Shown piece by piece: positions 13,331-25,563 of a DNA stretch of 64,000 nt; position 1 is the stretch's first letter, and each line of letters starts with the position of its first letter. The notes beneath the pieces are model-generated. The model had not been told where the DNA came from. It worked only from the letters and a program-made list of their open reading frames with translations, and ran no database searches. Source of the DNA: Setaria digitata (Eukaryota; Nematoda; Chromadorea; Rhabditida; Setariidae); NCBI GenBank assembly GCA_003640385.1, contig RCAB01000222.1:1-64000 (forward strand), in the 5' to 3' direction. The position numbers and the translations under genes are program-made.

Positions 13331-13480
13331 ACGATAAATGAAATTTCGGGAATTTCTGAGGATGAACTACATGAGATGTATGCTACATGTTTGGACTTTT
13401 TTGGCTTGTTAGACGGAAATCTTAGAAGATGGAGCGGGATAAATGGCTTCCTCGATCCTATAGATAATGAAAATTGCTAA
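13331..13480 (+). other. Coding-like 49-codon open frame, orphan
   Basis: Between an in-frame TAA and the TAA at 13478-13480 there is an open frame with balanced, non-homopolymer residue usage (for example SEDELHEMYATCLDFFGLL and NGFLDP). That is unusual for non-coding DNA in this window. No good splice acceptor precedes it and I found no partner exons, so it could be chance, a decayed exon or part of a mobile-element relic. Confidence 0.25.
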
Positions 13481-14312
13481 GATCGAATGGCATTCAACAA
13501 GCAGGAACTAACATGACCCGGCATTTAAAAGCATACCTAGTGTACTGAGTAGTGACTGTTTAAGATTTTCTTTGAAAATTGAATAGACTTGTCAGGTTGA
13601 ACATTCTTGATGTCAGCAGAAAACTATTAATATGCAAAAGGCAAAACAGGAACGCCAGTCGTACAGATATATCGGAAAATTACCGCTGGAATTGCGGAGA
13701 TTTTTGGATAATTTAAAATGAATGTAATTTTATTCCGCATTTAACAATAAAAATCTCAAAATCCAAAGCATTTAATTTCATTCCAAAGAGATATGTTTCT
13801 AAAACCGACCTGGTCGAATTATGCTAGAATGTACTCAGTTGATAATAAAAAGTGCTAGGGGGCAAAATAACTTCCCCTCAGTGAGCTTGTCTGATGTAGT
13901 CTTTGTCTAATCCGGTTAGAAGGACCGGTTTCAACCCGTCCGTTACTACCAACAATCGATATTTTCTGCCAATGTTTAATGGCATGATTCTTTCTTTTTT
14001 TTTTTTTTTTTTTTCTTAAAGCCGAATATATTCATTGTAAAAATGTTCACATCTATTGAATTTGTTTTCATCAAATGCAGCATCACTTCATTTATTTGAT
14101 TCAGGAAAAACAATTACCATTCAAACGGAAAATGCAATATCGCTGATGAACGGCTACAGTAACTGTAACTTCCGCAATGCTACTTAGTACACGTGATACC
14201 AGAAAAAATATTTCAAAATTCAAAATCACTAGTCTTCCCGCAATGCCATTTTCACCACTGTTTAATTTTCAAAATTTAAAAAGAGGAAAACAAAGGTCCT
14301 ATTTAAATTTCA

Positions 14313-14318
14313 TTTATT
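14313..14318 (-). terminator. Candidate poly(A) signal of the MAP kinase gene
   Basis: Minus-strand AATAAA about 320 bases beyond the kinase stop codon. The position is plausible, but the hexamer is common in this AT-rich sequence. Confidence 0.35.
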
Positions 14319-14635
14319 TATATTATTGTTAAAAACTGTGAAAGGTGACCTCCTTTAGAACAGTGCATTCTACATTATATATTGAATTCATCGTTGAACT
14401 TTAGACATTAAGTAGATGTACGCAAGTTAATATGTACATAGTGTTTTGGAAGATAAAATTAGAAAGGAAACTTTCTTCTTTGCATGCAAAGAATTGCATA
14501 TGCATTCAAAAAAAAAAAAAAAAAAAAGTCGGTTGAAATTTCTCAGTTTTTCCAATTTAATAATACAAAGCATCTTTGAAGAAAGAAAACTGACAGTGGC
14601 CAATTTTTGCTCGGAAGAAATTCCCATATCAAATA

Positions 14636-17422
14636 TTATTTGAACGGTTGATTTTTCCGATAATCAGTAGTATTTTCTTCAATACTGAATGTCATTTGCC
14701 GGAGATCTTCACTAGCTGATGTACTTCCTTCTGATATCTGCAAATATGCTTTTTTTTTTTTTTTAACAAACAAAAGAACATCGAGATCAGTTATAAATTT
14801 GGATAATAGATTTCCGATTCAGCTCCCCAACCACCTTCTTCCTTACCAGGAATTGAATAAAGTACGAAGTGATAACTTGGGTGAAATGTGAAAACATATC
14901 AGTCCGAAGTTTGCTTCTTGGATTATAAAACAAGTGGAGAAGGTATAAAGGTAGAAATAAACTTACTCCTGATGAAGAATCTCCCGGTGTGAGCGTTACG
15001 TCAGCTGAATGGGTTGTGAAATCAGCTTCATCGGCACCACGAACATCATTGATCAAGGCCTGAACAAGACCCTCGTGGGAAAGAGTTTCAATTGCTGCCA
15101 TATCCATTTTAACCTAAAATCATCAAAAATTTCTAAAATTTTGCAACGCAGATAATATAATTCAGTTCACCTGGCCAAGCTTCATTAGATTTGCAAGTCA
15201 GAGAAGAAAATTACTGCTGTAGGAAAAAAAGTGAAAATTTTACTTTGAAAGGACAAGCTTGTTCATTGATAACACTGGGATAATACTCTTTGAAATACGG
15301 ATGTTGAATAGCTTCATTAACATCAATTCGCTCTTCTGGATCCATTTTAGCCATTTTAGCAATTAAATCCAATGTTTCAAATGAATCGGCTTTGTCGCGA
15401 ATAATTTCGTTCCAAGGTCGTACAGGATGATCACCAAAATTTTCAATTAAACGTCGTGTTCGCTCGCATTGAATCTGGTTCAAAATCTGGAGCAGAAACA
15501 AAGGGAAACTATGTTAATTAAGTTAGTCAAAGGAAAAACTTTATTAATATACCAAGAATAGTAAATTGAAATGTATTTTTTATGAAAATTACTAAAACTT
15601 ATTATGTTCAAGTGAAACTTATACGTACTCAGGAATGGAATAAAACCCAAACTTCAAATTTGTATCAGTCGAAAAATTTCCACACACCTCTCCTAAACTT
15701 TTTCTTTTCTACATTGAACTGAAAAAAAAACCTTAATTTGACAGAGTATTCCAGCATAAGTTACATAAGTGATTTATTAAGACAAAAAAATAAAAACCAA
15801 ATGGAATTAAACCTTTGTCGAAGGTACACCCAGCATGGTAACAATGATCTTTATTTGTCCACTGACACTTCGACCGGGGAATAACTCTCGGCGAATAATC
15901 ATTTCAGCAAAGATGCAAGCAACGGCCCACAAGTCCACTGCTGTTGAATGTTCCGGCATCACGAAAAGAAGCTCAGGAGCTCTGGAAATTCATCTACGAA
16001 AACCTTTATTTCCAGTGAATTATTTTTTCCGTCCTTTTCGTTTCTTCCATCAACTGTCGAAACTATGGTGTATTTTGCCCTGGCATTTCCAATTAAAATC
16101 TCCTTGCATAGGCCATATTTTTGTTACCGCGATAAAATGTAAGTCCAAGACATTACCAATTATCACTATAAAAATGATAGAAAAAGGAAATCTGAATGCA
16201 AATCCATGGATTTCATATTTTCATGCAAATTCAATGAGTACTATTTTAAACAAAGAAAAAATACCTATACGGAAGCGTTGTTATATGTTGCGTCATGTAG
16301 AACGAATGCTCTTCCACTTCTTCAACTTGATTTTTCATTGCTAATTTAGCCATACCAAAATCAGCGATACGCAAGTGACAGTTGCTATTCACAAGTAAAT
16401 TTGATGGTTTCAAATCTCGATGAGCGATACCAGCAGCATGTATGTACTGGAATCAGTACGAAATAGGAATATGGTTTTAATAAAATACATTTTAAATATA
16501 ATTAAAATATCATTTCATATAACACAATTTTAACATATTTTTTTCCTGACATAACGTAATTTTAACATAATATAAAACTTAATATAATGTAATTTTATAT
16601 AATTTTAATATAATATAATATTGATATAGCTTAATTTCATAATATAATTTTTGATAAAGGTTAGAATTAAAGAAAAAATTTCCAAATGAAATACCCTAAG
16701 CCCTCGTAATATTTGATACAGAAAATGAGAAATCAAATCATCTTCCATTGGACCACCACAATAAATGAGATGGTGCAAATTGCCCTCCATTAAGTCCATC
16801 ACGAGGTAAACATTTATTCCTGCAAAACAAAGAAAGAGAAAAGAATATGGAATAAGCTTAATCGATTGCGCTTAAATTTATTTCATTCAAAAAGATTGCC
16901 ACACAGAAGATGGATGAAACTTAAAACATGCCTAAATTCCCAGGAGTCCGAAATATATCCCTGAGTGTGACTATATTATCGTGAGCAATATAACGCAGCA
17001 CTCGAATTTCACGTAACGTGCGTCTGGCGGAAGTTGGAGTTGCTGATGCATGACCGATTTTTTTGATGGCAACCTAAATGACCATAATCGAACACACACA
17101 TAAGAAAAAAAGAAATTGATAATTGAAAAAAAAAAAAAAAATGCTGAATGCAATGAACTGGAAGGTTTGTTTTAAAAGCGAGGGAGGGAGAGAGAGAAAA
17201 AAGCAAGGAAAGTTTTATAACTAAAGAGAAACTTGAAGCTTAACTAACTTTTGTTCCTGAAGTGGTTTCGACCGCTTCACAAACAATTCCAAAAGCGCCA
17301 GAACCTATGTTTCTGATTGCTTCATAGCTACTTCCAGCTGCGCCAAATTGGAAATCAAGAAGAAGCTGTCGTCGAGCAAGATCATCTAGTATCCTATTGA
17401 AGGCTTGTGCCGTTGCTGGCAT
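14636..17422 (-). CDS. MAP kinase, ERK5/MAPK7-like, with a TQH activation loop; 8 exons, 427 aa
   Basis: Exons: 17422-17249, 17073-16932, 16819-16695, 16446-16265, 15981-15813, 15486-15244, 15113-14967, 14737-14636; every phase joins and the frame ends in TAA. It is a Ser/Thr kinase with all catalytic landmarks: the Gly loop IGSGAFGIV (39-47), VAIKK (Lys 62), HRDLKPSN (156-163), DFG (176-178), PYRAPE and VDLWAV. The MAPK insert and C-lobe align best with the ERK5 group ([38 protein letters not shown], then CPF after the kinase fold). At the activation loop I read MTQH (198-201), so Thr is kept but the Tyr of TEY/TPY/TGY is His, and TRWYR is TLPYR. The short tail is Ser/Thr/Glu-rich, without the long C-terminal domain of vertebrate ERK5. 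The start follows a tttttcag acceptor by one base. In C. elegans the nearest relative is probably MPK-2, which I could not check. Confidence 0.92.
16930..16931 (-). other. GC 5' splice site in the kinase gene
   Basis: Exon 2 must end at 16932 (TTAG|GCATGT) to join in phase 1 with exon 3, restoring a Gly and then [11 protein letters not shown], which aligns with VYVVLDLME of ERK5. Reading on gives a stop within four codons, and no nearby GT keeps the frame. Confidence 0.75.
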
Positions 17423-17423
17423 C

Positions 17424-17432
17424 CTGAAAAAT
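17424..17432 (-). promoter_or_regulatory. Probable trans-splice acceptor before the kinase ATG
   Basis: On the minus strand an AATTTTTCAG acceptor ends one base before the G that precedes the ATG; another TTTTCAG lies about 19 bases further upstream. This spacing is typical of spliced-leader addition in nematodes. A cis-spliced 5' UTR exon farther upstream is the alternative. Confidence 0.5.
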
Positions 17433-19270
17433 TTTTCGGCCTCTGAAAATAATGCAGCTAAAGAAAAAGGAAAAAACTTATAAAATTCGAAGTTTATAAA
17501 GAGAAAGTCTTACGTATCCCTCCTGCCGACAACTGAAAGCAGTTGAGGGCTACCAAACACGAAATGTTTTACAAACGTAAGCCACCAAATTTTATAAAAA
17601 AATGTTTTCAAACTTTAAATCTGAAAAAAAGTCTTCTAATCAATCCGTTTAATCATCACACTATTTGTTCTACCATTTGAATACAAAATTTTATATTTTT
17701 AAAATTAGGAAGAAAATAAACTTATCAACAAAATGAAGAGTGTAAAGTATAAAATGCATGTAGCGATATATACAGACAATGAAATTTGATAAGCTAGAAG
17801 AAATGATAAAATGATATTACAATGTGTGACACAGCACAATCCACTGCAAATTATTGAATTTGCCAGTGATAAGAAAAAAAAAATCCTGTTTGCTTCATGC
17901 AGAACGCATGTTGAGGATTAGTTCTGCTTTTTTTATCGCATGAAAATTTAAATTTCGTAAGACCAACAAGTGTAAAATGAATCAAAGTTGATGACTAAAT
18001 AGAAACACAAATAAATAAATATACATATACACAAATGTAAATTTACAACTTTACCATATTTAGGCACTTAAAATTAGTTTTGAAGGATCAGATGATACCG
18101 GAATGAAATTTACATAAAATAGAAAGAAAACGAACAAATTCAACCGAATGTTAAATCTCACAAATTTCATGCAAATGTATTTTAAAAACAATTATAACTT
18201 TTTCCTGTAGTGAACTACTTACAATAACGATTTGATGGCAAGAAAAATTCAATTCGAACATTTCCAATATAACAACTTTACGAAGTGCGCACAGAAGGCT
18301 TTTGTGAATTATTTAGTAAAAAATTTGCACTGGCAAAACAAACGATAAATTGATGCAGTAATGAAGCAAAAATTTCAAGAATGAAAAATTACACATAAAC
18401 CAATGGTTATTCAAAATTGTAATATAAAATGATAAATGTTTTGTTGAAAAATTAAATTGTTGTTTAGAGGGCAAGAGGTCACATGTACAGCACAATGAAG
18501 TGATTCGTTTTTCTTAAGAGAAAAAAGAAACAGATACACAATAATGTGAATCAGATGGCACACGGGTATTAACATGAGTAATGTCAAAACAAAATCATCC
18601 TGTTGTCTGTAAAAATTAGATTGTATAAATTAGATGTTTGAAATTCAAGTATTTTATAGAAAATTAAGGAGTCCTATTTTTAATTACTTCCTTTTTTTAA
18701 CTGCTTTTTCCTTGTTTCATTTATTCTAAAATCGTTGAAAAAACATTGCGATAGATGAAGCTTACATTCTGAATTTAAATAACGAATTTACTATATCATA
18801 CTGCGAATGCAAAATAATCATATTCCACTCATATCATAGATGTTTCCATGTTCATATAATTTTGCAAAATATGGAAATTTAAAATCTGCATTGTTGCAAA
18901 TGTAATGTTAGAATAACTCTCGGTAGATGTAGAAATGAAATGAAAAGAAATAAAAAAATGAATGGGAATAAAATGAGGTGCGGATAGGTAAGTGTATACA
19001 GGTACGAAAGGACAACAATCTAAGAAAAATCCAAACAGGAGAAAGATTTATATCGCATCAGTTCATGGAATGTGTTCATTGAAATGTACATAATTATGTA
19101 AACTTTCATTGAATCATTAAATTTTTTCGAAAAAAAAAGAGAAAGAAAGAAAAGAAAATGTGGTTCATCATAAAATTGCGGGAAAAGAAATAGCACGGAT
19201 GACTGGTGATATCAGATAATTTTTAATAAAATTGACAAATTGCCCATTTCAGGATTTAGTTCAGTGTAGC

Positions 19271-19296
19271 AATATATATATATATATATATATTAC

Positions 19297-19346
<50 letters not shown>
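19271..19346. repeat. (TA)n microsatellite
   Basis: Nearly uninterrupted TA dinucleotides with two short breaks. They are followed to about 19430 by variants with AAACAT-A(n)-TATATATA units, which suggests local tandem expansion. Confidence 0.9.
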
Positions 19347-19350
<4 letters not shown>

Positions 19351-20560
19351 TATTTATAGTTACAGTTTCATATATATAAAACATAAAAAAATATATATAT
19401 ATAAAACATGAAAAAATATATATATATATGTAAATATTTACAATTATATTTATAGTTTTTAAATCATGCTTAATGAATGATAAGTTTCAAGAAAAAGTAG
19501 TAATGGCAGTAATAAGTATAAATTTTTAATAACATAAAGAGCTATTCTTCCTAAAATAAAAATGCTTAAAAATCTTAGTGGAAAATGGACGAATACTAAA
19601 AAAGAAACAATTATAATCAATTCTTCCGAAGTTTGGCTAATTTTCACGAATGCCACTAAACAAATCAGTTGCGACAAGAAGTTAAATAAACGTATGTTTA
19701 GACGCTGTTAACAGTCCTGTCAAGATTAATAACAGTACACAATGAGTAAATTAAAACAATTTCCGTGCAAACAAAAGTTTAGAAACAAACATTTCTATAG
19801 AGAGTGTGTCTGATGAGAGTGGAAGAGAAAAAAGAAAGAACGAGAAGTAATCAAATATGATATGAACAGGTGAACAGATCCACTTTAACAACATCATACC
19901 TTGATGATCACAAAATGGCTTCTTGATTGATGATTCATCAAATGTGACATGGATCAGACAATAGGGCAACGAACTTATATGGGGCGGCTTTGTTTCACAA
20001 TATATCAATCCAGAATGACATATTTCCTCATTCATTAATTATTTAATGTTATCACTGATTAAGAATATCTTAATTAACATTTTGACACCAGTGAATTAGA
20101 TAAATTTGTTATGATATTATTCTACCCTTCAAAAACTTATTAAATTTAGTATTTAATGAATAATAAGTAAGTAGTAATGAATAGTTAGAAAATGGACAGA
20201 ACAGGCAATAAAATGAAAAAGGACATGATTATAATATTATGCAAAAATTAGCTCCAATTATTCTGGTTCTTTATTTTAAATCATGAATCATTTCGTTAGA
20301 ACTGAAATCTACTATATTATTGATTATTAAAACATTGAATACATTGGACAGCACAAATGTCTTAATTACAGCATAATTACAAACAAATATAGTTGGGAAA
20401 AGATGAATAAAACGAAAGAGACAAAAGTGATTGTGAGTTTAAAAAAGAACTCGTCTTTTTCGCGATAATATAGACTAGAAATATTGGAAGAAATTTAAAT
20501 TAAATTTGAAAAATATTAAATTTGCAGGTAAAAAGTTAGATTGGAGATTAAAATCAACAC

Positions 20561-20630
20561 ATTATGGCTTTTCCAGTATTCTTTTTCCTTAAAAACGAAA
20601 AAGGAAAAAGAATACTGGAAAAGCCATAAT
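20561..20630. repeat. Perfect hairpin, 30-bp arms and 10-base loop
   Basis: 20561-20590 and 20601-20630 are exact reverse complements and include non-simple sequence (ATGGCTTTTCCAGTATTC). The loop is AAAAACGAAA. The lack of any mismatch means the structure is young, under constraint or an assembly/cloning foldback. Confidence 0.85.
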
Positions 20631-21416
20631 TTCCCTTAAAAAAGGGAAAGAGAGAAAAAGAAAGCGAAAAAGGAAAGACAAAAGGAGTTGGGTGAAAATC
20701 ATAATAATAACAGTTGTAAATGAGGAAGAAATTAAATAAACGACGATTTTATGCTTAGATATAAATTTATTTACCTTTTCATAACAGGAAAAGAAGAATT
20801 AATTTCCAGTTTAGTTTAAAACTTCATTTCTACCTGTCCTCTCTCTCTCTCCCTCTCCCTCTCTCCCTCCACCATCACTACCACATTTTTCTCTTACTGC
20901 CTTTTCACTCTGTTCTGATGAAAATACACCTTAATATAAAAATTATTCTAATTCATTCCAAACAATTCAATTCAAATTTTAGTTCGAACTGATAACAACT
21001 GGAGAGGAAAAATGTCAAGAAGCTAGAAAGAGTAACACGAGTTACACGAAAAAATATTACATTTTCATATTTACCTTCCCTTATTGTAACGGCGAATTTT
21101 CCACAATACGGCTAGCCCATCAACCACATTTTAACTCCCATTTATCGCTCCTATCAAAAGTTCTATTAATAAGCATATCTTTTATATGTAAATTTAGTAT
21201 CTATTTAATGTTTCACTACTAATTGTTATCAAAAAAAAAAAAGTGACGTTTCACTTTTAATTCTTATAAAAAGAAATATTTCATATTTCACTTTAATTAT
21301 TATCAAAGAATTTTTATAAAAAACTTTTTCCGTTAATTTATGGCAATTAGTTTGTATTAGCAAACAAATACAAAAGAAATTGGAAACTTTACCACATCTA
21401 TATCTATATCTTTTCC

Positions 21417-21418
<2 letters not shown>

Positions 21419-21446
<28 letters not shown>
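21419..21446. repeat. (TA)n microsatellite
   Basis: About 14 TA units in intergenic DNA, followed 100 bases later by a (CT)n tract at about 21547-21578. Confidence 0.85.
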
Positions 21447-21451
<5 letters not shown>

Positions 21452-21545
21452 ACACATTTACAATGGGGAAAAAAATTGAAAAGAAAGAGGAGGGAGGAAA
21501 AAATATAAATTTCTCGGTGGTTGAGTAAACTTAAAGAAGTATCCC

Positions 21546-21577
<32 letters not shown>

Positions 21578-23046
21578 ATTATCTTTTTGCATGTATGCGT
21601 CGTAGAAGATGTACCTACTACAAACAAATGCGGTACATTTATCGAGAACTTCTGTGTAGGTGATGAATTCATTTTCTTTCTTTTTTTTTTTTTAAATAAT
21701 TAAAAGTTTGGCTACTAGTTCATAGTTTATCAATCACTGATAATTTATCAACTATTGATTGCAAATTTCACCTAATGCGTCTATACCTAAAATATAATTT
21801 TAATGCTTTCTCTGTTTTTCCATCTCTTCTTCTACAATCTTTTTATTTATTAATTTATCTGAAATTCGCTTTCCTTCTTCTTCTCCGCAATATTTCTTTC
21901 TTAGCATTCTTTTTTTTTTCTTTATTCCAAAAAATTGCTAAATTTACGGCTATTTGTTGATAAAAATTATCACAAATATTCATACCAATTTTCTAATGTG
22001 GAAAATACCAATATCGAATTGTAAGGTTAATGATCTTTTTCTTTACATTAATTTTGCTAATTTGTTATAAAGAACAAGAAAAAAAAAATGATTTAAGCGA
22101 TGATTTATATAAAATTGTATTGCATAAACAACTGTGATTCGTTAACAGTTATAGCTGGCGAGTGTAATTAATTATACTGATAAGTGTCAAAATTAAATGA
22201 AATATTGAAAGTAATTCAAACTTAAATGAAAAATAACCAGTGGTTTTTTTTTACCTTTTTGTTTATGAATATCTAATTATTGTCTTCTAAGTACCCCTTA
22301 TAGATACATAAGTATCTGTCACGATAAGTCATGTCTAAAATTGATCCCATTTCATATTCCGGATACGAAACATTTAAATTTCTACCATTCAAATTTTATT
22401 ATTATCTTCAAGCAAATATTTTGATTAGTAAACATCGAAGCGAAATAATGCAGCATTGTTATAATCAAACTAGTTTAATTTAAAAAAAAAAAAATACCAT
22501 AACTTGAATCATTCACAGCAAAATAATGATCTCAAAAATAATATCTAATATATTTGGCCAAAAAGAAACCAATAATAAGTTGCCTATATTTGGTAACGAA
22601 ATGTTTTCTTGAACGATAAGTCAATGGAAAATAACATCTAATTTAATTTAAAAATGTTTCGAGGACTGATAAGAACTAGTAAGGTTTGGAAGAAATAAAT
22701 TCAAACGACAAGATTTGAAACACTTCGGTGGTAATTGTGAAAAGCTTAACTTCGATAATTCCATCAATAAAGCTGGATGATTCTTTCGGATTTAAATATC
22801 ACTTTTTTTTTTCTTTTATTTTGAAAAATGCAATGAAGTAAACAAAAAAAACAACCACAAATACATGCAAACAAACAGCAGGTGGTCCAAATAAAAAGCT
22901 GCACATTCTGAAAAGAAAAAAAAAAACACTAATATATGCTGTAATGAGGAATTCTTCATTATTTCTTCTTGTTTTTATTTATTATATTTGTTTATTTGTT
23001 TTATTTTACTTCTCTTTTTTTTTTTTTTTTTTTTTTCTTCTCTCAG

Positions 23047-23235
23047 AAATTCGAAGCAATATCTTACGGTGCTATTGAATTGGAAATCGTTAATGCACAT
23101 CTGTGCATCTCTTTATCTCAAATGCTTATTTATGAGGAGACAGTGATAAAACTCCGATTCCTAACATATCACTCATTCCGCAACAGATTGGATAATTCAA
23201 CGTTTGTACAACATCGGATACAAGCCAAAAAGTAA
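23047..23235 (+). CDS. Possible 3'-terminal exon of an unrecognised plus-strand gene
   Basis: A long T-run ending TTCTTCTCTCAG (23035-23046) makes a strong acceptor. It is followed by 62 open codons with balanced composition (for example KFEAISYGAIELEIVNAH and RFLTYHSFRNRLDNSTF), a TAA stop at 23233-23235, and AATAAA at 23239-23244. I found no upstream exons and recognise no family, and the poly(A) signal is very close to the stop. It could be a real terminal exon, a non-coding RNA end or chance. Confidence 0.3.
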   Translation, partial: KFEAISYGAIELEIVNAHLCISLSQMLIYEETVIKLRFLTYHSFRNRLDNSTFVQHRIQAKK

Positions 23236-23509
23236 CTCAATAAATGTAACTGTACATTTATTTAGTATATCGGTTCTGAAAGTGCTCGATGAGTATGTGT
23301 TTAACGATCACTGCTATATTAACGCATTCTCGATTCTTAATCTCAAGAATTAACAATAATTGATGAAAATCAGAAGCAATCTAATTAATAACCTAACGGA
23401 ATATCGATTAGTTCGAAAGAAGAAAAGAAAAGAAAACCATAAGAATTAATTGTAATCGTTTTTGATATGCGTTGTATTGTTTTATATTTCATTAAAAGGA
23501 AATTAATTC

Positions 23510-23760
23510 CAGAAAGAGAAACGAACACAAGAGAGAGAGCAATACAAGTGGTTGAAGGCCTAGACAGATGGAGGACAGAAGAAAGCGGAGAATTGGAGTA
23601 ACGAAAAGGCGGAAGAGTAGACAGGAAAGCAGAAGAGAGGTAACAGGCGAGGGAAAAAGAGGATAGGAAAAGAGCACGGGGAGAGAGAGGAGCATAGGAA
23701 GAGGGGGCGGGAGAGCGGGAAGGAAGCAATTTCGTTACATTCATAAATGGTCGATGCAAA
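23510..23760. other. Purine-rich, relatively GC-rich island
   Basis: The plus strand is dominated by G and A (AGAGAGAGAG, GGAGG, GAAGAGGGGGCGGGAGAG) with a much higher G content than the flanks. The 160-codon minus-strand frame over it (23385-23867) is Ser/Leu/Pro-rich purely because of CT-rich composition. It may be a promoter or enhancer for minus-strand transcription, or just a purine tract. Confidence 0.45.
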
Positions 23761-24919
23761 CAGCTAGCTTCCATTCCTGCCAGCCAGCCTTCTATGTGTG
23801 TGCTGAAATTGATTGTGTGTCCGGTCGGATCGGATCGGACTTGATCGAGTTGAATTGAATTGTGCATTTATTTGCTATCATTAGCAATGCATTTCCTCAG
23901 GCGGGGTATTCCAAAAGGAAGACAGTTTCTTTTTTTTAATTTTAAAATATAATTGCATAGAATTTGAATTACCAAAAAAAAGAAACAAAACAAAAGAAGG
24001 CATTCATCAAAATGCAATCAATGAGCATTTACTGTCAGTAGTGGGGAAATGAGAAATATGAGAATGTAAGATGAAATTGTGAGATTTTAAAATATGAATA
24101 AAAATAAGGTACAAAATGATAAACTGGCAGAGTTTTAGTTCCATTGCGTTAGTTCAAAGAAAAAAAACTGAAATATATTAAATCTTCTTAATTATCATAA
24201 GGACTGTTTTTTTTTTTTTTTTTTTTTTTTTTTCCCTTAATCTTGAAATAAACTTTACCTTGCTCGTCACTTCCGATTGTTGATTATACAACATTTAATT
24301 CTTATCAGATAAAAAAAAAAGAAAAGGTGAAATTGTTCGTATTAAAAAGGAAAAAAAGAAAAAAAGAGCGGAAGAAAAGAGGAAAGGAAAAAAGGAAAGA
24401 AGAAAAGGTTAGGGAAGCAAATAATGTCAGACTTAAAGTATCGGAAATCATTTATTGAAATTGGTTATGGTAAAAGAAAATGAAAATTTAGTATTATGGT
24501 GTTAAAACTGAACATTTTCGACAACCACTTAATCATCATCAGTTGCACACAGTACGCCTATAATTCAATTGACATATCCCTTTTTTTTTTTTTTTTTTCT
24601 CGTACAAAATGAAGTATTTGAAATCTTTTGTCTGGAGCAGAATTGGATTTTTCAATGAATTTCAAAATTAGACTAGACTAATATTTCAAAACTTATCATA
24701 TTTGGATTTTAAAAAAAAAGAAAAAAAAAGAAAGAAAATCCCAACAGTTTCTTGCGCCTTTTCTTTTTACAATTTCTATTTCACTATTATTTGACAAAAA
24801 AAAAAAAAAGAAAAAAAAATTATTCATTCGCTAAATCAATAACATTTAGAGTGAGACTTAAGAGAACTGTGCATTATTTATCATCGAAATAGAATTGCAG
24901 CAACTTTCCCTCACTTTTC

Positions 24920-24920
24920 T

Positions 24921-24946
<26 letters not shown>
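24920..24946. repeat. (CT)n microsatellite
   Basis: About 12 CT units with flanking CTTT variants in intergenic DNA. The Arg/Glu-rich frame across it is a repeat artefact. Confidence 0.85.
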
Positions 24947-24953
<7 letters not shown>

Positions 24954-25248
24954 GAAACATAAAAGGAAGAAAGTTAAAAAAAAAAAAGAATTATCATAAA
25001 ATGGTACGATAAAAAGTAGAGAAAGACTTTTATGTAACAAATAATGGCGGCAATGTTCAAGAATTTAAATAAATTTACAAACCATCCACTCCTTCAAAAA
25101 AAAATAATAATAATTTATTATTATTATAATCAAAAATAATAATAATAAATTATTATAAATTTTTTTTAAATTAATAAATTATTATTATTATTTTTTTGTT
25201 CTTTTACTTTGAATTTTTGACAATAATTTATTTTTTAGTTTAAATTTT

Positions 25249-25563
25249 CGAAAATAAATCTCATTAAGGCAGTATTACTTTTGGGTTTCCAAATTGAAAA
25301 GTTATTTAATTATTTAAATAAATTTACAAACCAAAAATTAGATAGCAAATTATTTCCAAATTTAGGCGTTTTAAGCAAACCAAAAAAAAGCTTTTCAATT
25401 TGGAAACCCAAAAGTAATACTGCCTTAATGAGATTTATTTTCGAAAAAAAAATTATTATTATTTTTTTAAGGCAGTATTACTTTTGGGTTTCGAAATTGA
25501 AAAGCTTTTTTTTTTTTTTGGTTTGCTTAAAACGCCTAAATTTGAAAATAATCTGCTATCTAA
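25249..25563. repeat. Nested foldback element (units A and B)
   Basis: Unit A (25249-25301) is repeated as an exact 53-bp reverse complement at 25391-25443 and again directly, with minor change, at 25469-25505. Unit B (25338-25381) recurs inverted at 25520-25563 with a few differences. Blocks 25338-25436 and 25469-25563 therefore form a hairpin with ~95-bp arms, plus an extra copy of A at its left. (AAT)n/(ATT)n palindromes flank it at 25100-25195. It has no protein-coding content. It looks like a MITE-type or foldback element with a partial tandem copy. Confidence 0.8.

Larger units (their letters stand above)
17433..23046. other. Intergenic stretch 5' of the kinase gene; repeats only
   Basis: No exon chain was found. 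Visible structures are (TA)n near 19.3 kb and 21.4 kb, a perfect hairpin at 20561-20630, CT-rich tracts near 20840 and 21547, and many A/T runs. Distal 5' UTR exons or the promoter of the kinase could lie here but cannot be recognised from sequence. Confidence 0.5.

Noticed and set aside
15835..16344. 169-codon plus-strand frame
   Set aside because: It is antisense to kinase exons 15981-15813 and 16446-16265.
23385..23867. 160-codon minus-strand frame rich in Ser, Leu and Pro
   Set aside because: It reflects the purine-rich island read on the opposite strand; no motif or partner exon.
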